A stretch of DNA of 64,000 bases from the NCBI GenBank assembly GCA_018830325.1, contig JAHJSQ010000090.1:1-64000 (forward strand). Reading direction: 5' to 3'. Of the stretch, positions 61,859 through 64,000 are shown piece after piece. Source of the DNA: Gammaproteobacteria bacterium (lineage in GTDB: Bacteria > Pseudomonadota > Gammaproteobacteria > Methylococcales > Methylomonadaceae). The first letter of the stretch is position 1. The number at the start of each line of letters is the position of its first letter. The position numbers were made by a program, and so were the translations under genes. A model generated the notes under the pieces. It was not told the DNA's origin. It did not search any database and saw only the letters and a list, made by a program, of their open reading frames with translations.

Positions 61859-62098
61859 ATGAAAAAGAAACTGCGCGACTTTATCTTTCAAGAGCTCGTT
61901 TTCGTCGCCGAGCCGAATCAATTCGGCGACGACGACGATTTGCTCGAAGCGGGCCTGGACAGCATGGGCATCATGCGCTTGATTATGTACATCGAAAACG
62001 AATTCGGTGTGACCCTACCCGATACCGAAATCGAACCGGACAATGTGCAATCCTTTAATGCATTGGAATGTTGGATATTAAGGCATAAAAACTCATGA
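61859..62098 (+). CDS. Acyl/peptidyl carrier protein
   Basis: A 79-residue carrier protein. The phosphopantetheine Ser is in LEAGLDSMGIMRLIMYIENE; FGVTLPDTEIEPDNVQSF is the usual third helix region. The motif LDSMG is closer to peptidyl and D-alanyl carriers than to the DSLD of fatty acid ACPs. First gene of the plus operon, overlapping the next gene by 4 bp. Confidence 0.9.
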   Translation: MKKKLRDFIFQELVFVAEPNQFGDDDDLLEAGLDSMGIMRLIMYIENEFGVTLPDTEIEPDNVQSFNALECWILRHKNS

Positions 62099-63426
62099 GC
62101 GTCGATAAGTCCGCTATTTTGGAAAGGCTGAATCCGGCCGACAGTTTCACGTTGGCGATGGATGAAGAAATCCGCCGCGACGGCTTAGCCGGCAGTTTGG
62201 CGTGTTACGGACTGGAACTCGCCAATACTCCGGACATCGACGCATTGCGACAACGGATCGACGAATTTGGCCGACGTTTTCCAGTAGCCCGTGCCAGCCT
62301 GAGGCAAATCGGCAAGCGTTTCTATTGGTGCAAACGCTCCGATCCGCCCGAACTGTTTTTTCAGCATCACTGCCCGATCGGCGCAAATGAAGCGGAATTC
62401 CGGCGCGCTACTGTCGACCGAATCATGAACGAGAAACAGCCTCGAGAGAGCGCCGCGCCGCTCGAGTTTCATCTCTTGGCCGGTCCATCCGAAAACGTTT
62501 TTGTGATGCGCTGGCTGCATCCTTTTTGCGATGCGCGCGGGGCGGATCTGATCATCAAATATCTGTGTACCGCCGACGCAGACCAACGCCAACGCTTCGG
62601 CCACCCCGAAACCGGTCCGCTGGTATTCGAACAGCTGCGAAAATACCGCTGGTGGCAAAAAATTTCGCTCCTGCTGAAAGGCAAACGCTATATCGATAGG
62701 CTGGATAGACTCAGCAGCGTTCAGCCGCTGCGCCACGAACAGTCGCCGCAACGCCTCGAATTCGCGGTTCGCAGGCTCAGCGAGGAACAAACCGAACGGA
62801 TCGTCAAACTGGCCAGGCAACAGGTCGGCTTGACAGGTACCAGTCTTTATTACATCGGCTGTTTGATGCGCGCCCTCGACAAATGGCGCCCCGACAGTCC
62901 GGGCGAGGCTTATTGTGTGCCTTATGCTTTCAATTTGCGCAAACAGCGCGCCTTATCGCCGGTAACCGGCAATCATCTCAGCGCACTATTCGCACAGGCG
63001 CCTCGAGAAATCGTCAAGGACCGACAAAAACTGTTCGAACATTTGAAACAACAAAACGCCCAGGTGATTCGTCAACAAGAAGACTATGCCTTTCTGCCGC
63101 TGATGTGGGCCGGCAGCTGGCTGTCGCTGGCCGAATACGGCAAAGTCTTGCGCCTTTCGTACGGCTCCGGTCAAGAGCGCAGTTCGTTTTGGTTTTCCGA
63201 TATCGGCCGTCTGGATCTTCCGGCGGACAGTTTTCCCGGCGCCGAAATTACCGACGTGTTTCATGCTTGCCAAGTCACGTCGCCGCCGTCACTGGCTTTT
63301 CTGAACTGCATTTTCCGCAATCGTTTGACCTTAAGCTATAACTATGTCGAACCGATAGCCGATGCCGAAACTATCGATGCATTGCATCGGCTGATGCTGG
63401 CGGAACTGCTAGGAGAGACGGATTGA
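62095..63426 (+). CDS. Condensation-domain-like acyltransferase
   Basis: A 443-residue stand-alone protein that looks like the condensation/wax-ester synthase/PapA fold. The segment VFVMRWLHPFCDARGADLII lies where the HHxxxDG motif belongs: HPFCDARG keeps the second His and the Asp but not the first His. The C-terminal half holds FWFSDIGRLDLP, similar to the xxFSNxG structural motif, and NRLTLSYNY. It may transfer a carrier-bound group to an amine or alcohol. It overlaps the carrier gene. Confidence 0.7.
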   Translation: MSVDKSAILERLNPADSFTLAMDEEIRRDGLAGSLACYGLELANTPDIDALRQRIDEFGRRFPVARASLRQIGKRFYWCKRSDPPELFFQHHCPIGANEAEFRRATVDRIMNEKQPRESAAPLEFHLLAGPSENVFVMRWLHPFCDARGADLIIKYLCTADADQRQRFGHPETGPLVFEQLRKYRWWQKISLLLKGKRYIDRLDRLSSVQPLRHEQSPQRLEFAVRRLSEEQTERIVKLARQQVGLTGTSLYYIGCLMRALDKWRPDSPGEAYCVPYAFNLRKQRALSPVTGNHLSALFAQAPREIVKDRQKLFEHLKQQNAQVIRQQEDYAFLPLMWAGSWLSLAEYGKVLRLSYGSGQERSSFWFSDIGRLDLPADSFPGAEITDVFHACQVTSPPSLAFLNCIFRNRLTLSYNYVEPIADAETIDALHRLMLAELLGETD

Positions 63427-63479
63427 ATCGTTTTAGGAATATGCACAAAATAACTGCTACAAGTAGTAGGCTTTGCGGC

Positions 63480-63578
63480 GGTTCGGTGACTCGCTTGACA
63501 GGACGCCGTGAATACGTCCATGTAGGCTTGACGGCGGCTTTCCCTGCCGCCGACACCTGTCAATCGAGCCACCGAACC
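63480..63578. repeat. Palindromic repeat family A, copy at 63.5 kb
   Basis: Inverted ends TTCGGTGACTCGCTTGACAG and CTGTCAATCGAGCCACCGAA pair over 23 bp with two mismatches. The core GGACGCCGTGAATACGTCC is the uninterrupted form of the site into which the 65-bp element inserted at 51.1 kb. It lies between the condensation-like and adenylation genes. Confidence 0.88.
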
Positions 63579-63629
63579 CCCTTCCAAAGTTGTCGTCGTT
63601 ATTTCATGCTCGTTCCTTAATTCTCGATC

Positions 63630-64000
63630 ATGCCCTTACTGACATCATTCGACCTACAATGCCGAAACGCACCGGATCGCCCGGCGTTGATTGAAGGCGA
63701 ACGTCGATTGAGTTACCGCGAAGTCATGCTTAACTCTGAGCGCCTTGCCGCTCATTTAGCCTCGAGGATCGAGCCCGGCGCTCGCATCGCGCTGGCCTTG
63801 GACCGAGGTATCGATGCGGTCATAGCGATTCTGTCCGTCCTGCGTTGCGGCGCATGCTACATCCCGCTGGACATCAAAAATCCGGCTCGACGCTTGCGCT
63901 TCATCGTCGACGACGCTGTCGTCCACTGCATCATCGGCCGTGGAAACCCTCCCGAGTGGCTCGACACGCCGGCGCTTTGGCTCGATATCGACCGACTGCC
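63630..64000 (+). CDS. Adenylation enzyme (NRPS/DltA-like), cut by window end
   Basis: The first 123 residues of an AMP-forming enzyme. APDRPALIEGERRLSYREVM, then RIALALDRGIDAVIAILSVL, RCGACYIPLDIKNPARRLRF and IVDDAVVHCIIG are the N-terminal core blocks (A1-A2) of amino acid adenylation domains. The P-loop (A3) and the specificity pocket lie beyond the window. With a carrier protein and a condensation-like protein in the same direction, it should load an amino acid or similar acid on the carrier. The start is ATG without a strong ribosome site. Confidence 0.85.
   Translation, partial: MPLLTSFDLQCRNAPDRPALIEGERRLSYREVMLNSERLAAHLASRIEPGARIALALDRGIDAVIAILSVLRCGACYIPLDIKNPARRLRFIVDDAVVHCIIGRGNPPEWLDTPALWLDIDRL

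Overview
The window reads as chromosome of a gammaproteobacterium. The mix of a nifJ-type 2-oxoacid oxidoreductase joined to an Rnf cluster, a bd oxidase with a sulfide:quinone reductase, an aryl-polyene-type ketosynthase set and abundant short palindromic repeats fits the Methylococcales (type I methanotrophs) best. No methane oxidation gene is present, so this placement is inference. No rRNA, tRNA or CRISPR array was seen.

Region 1 (1-14.6 kb). After a transposase tail and a decayed integron integrase half comes a duplicated upstream region. Each copy carries a sigma54-like -24/-12 element. It leads into a long co-directional operon: a 1634-residue pyruvate:ferredoxin/flavodoxin oxidoreductase with a fused C-terminal ferredoxin domain, rnfC, rnfD, rnfG, rnfE, rnfA, a small NqrM-like Cys protein, a plant-type ferredoxin-NADP reductase, and rnfB. 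These genes can link 2-oxoacid oxidation, a reduced ferredoxin pool, the ion-translocating Rnf complex and NADP(H). A PuuD-like membrane protein follows.

Region 2 (14.6-20.8 kb) is accessory DNA. It holds the other half of an integron integrase in opposite orientation, a Cys-rich unknown gene, a DUF1778/GNAT toxin-antitoxin pair with a perfect operator palindrome, a decayed second toxin-antitoxin locus cut by an IS5-type element, a frameshifted 5'-nucleotidase, an IS66 fragment, and one integron-like cassette (glyoxalase-fold gene) between two attC-like sites. It looks like the remains of a chromosomal integron.

Region 3 (20.8-33.2 kb) carries housekeeping and stress genes: FAD amine oxidase-like, atypical SDR, FeS photolyase, membrane alpha/beta hydrolase, nuclease, bacterioferritin, fumC, HbpS-like protein, rubredoxin/metallo-beta-lactamase fusion, DCC protein, sulfurtransferase and an alarmone hydrolase-like HD protein.

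Region 4 (33.2-37.6 kb) is decayed: P-type ATPase fragments, a dead duplicate of the DCC gene, and a small c-type cytochrome that looks intact.

Region 5 (37.6-55.3 kb) holds a HerA-like ATPase, a large Cache/SBP/HD-GYP sensor, a SagB-type nitroreductase, an RNA-end module (DUF504; archease-RtcB) and a respiratory module (sqr-cydP-cydA-cydB with an unannotated cydX) facing an AT-rich palindrome. A heme-sensor diguanylate cyclase, a pRiA4b ORF-3 protein and a RES/Xre toxin-antitoxin pair follow.

Region 6 (55.4-64 kb) is a divergent biosynthetic locus. The minus operon is FAD oxidoreductase, ketosynthase, dehydratase, ketoreductase, ketosynthase (apeO-P-Q-R order) and a PfkB kinase. The plus operon is a carrier protein, a condensation-like acyltransferase and an adenylation enzyme cut by the window end. 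This combination is the best candidate for an undescribed pathway.
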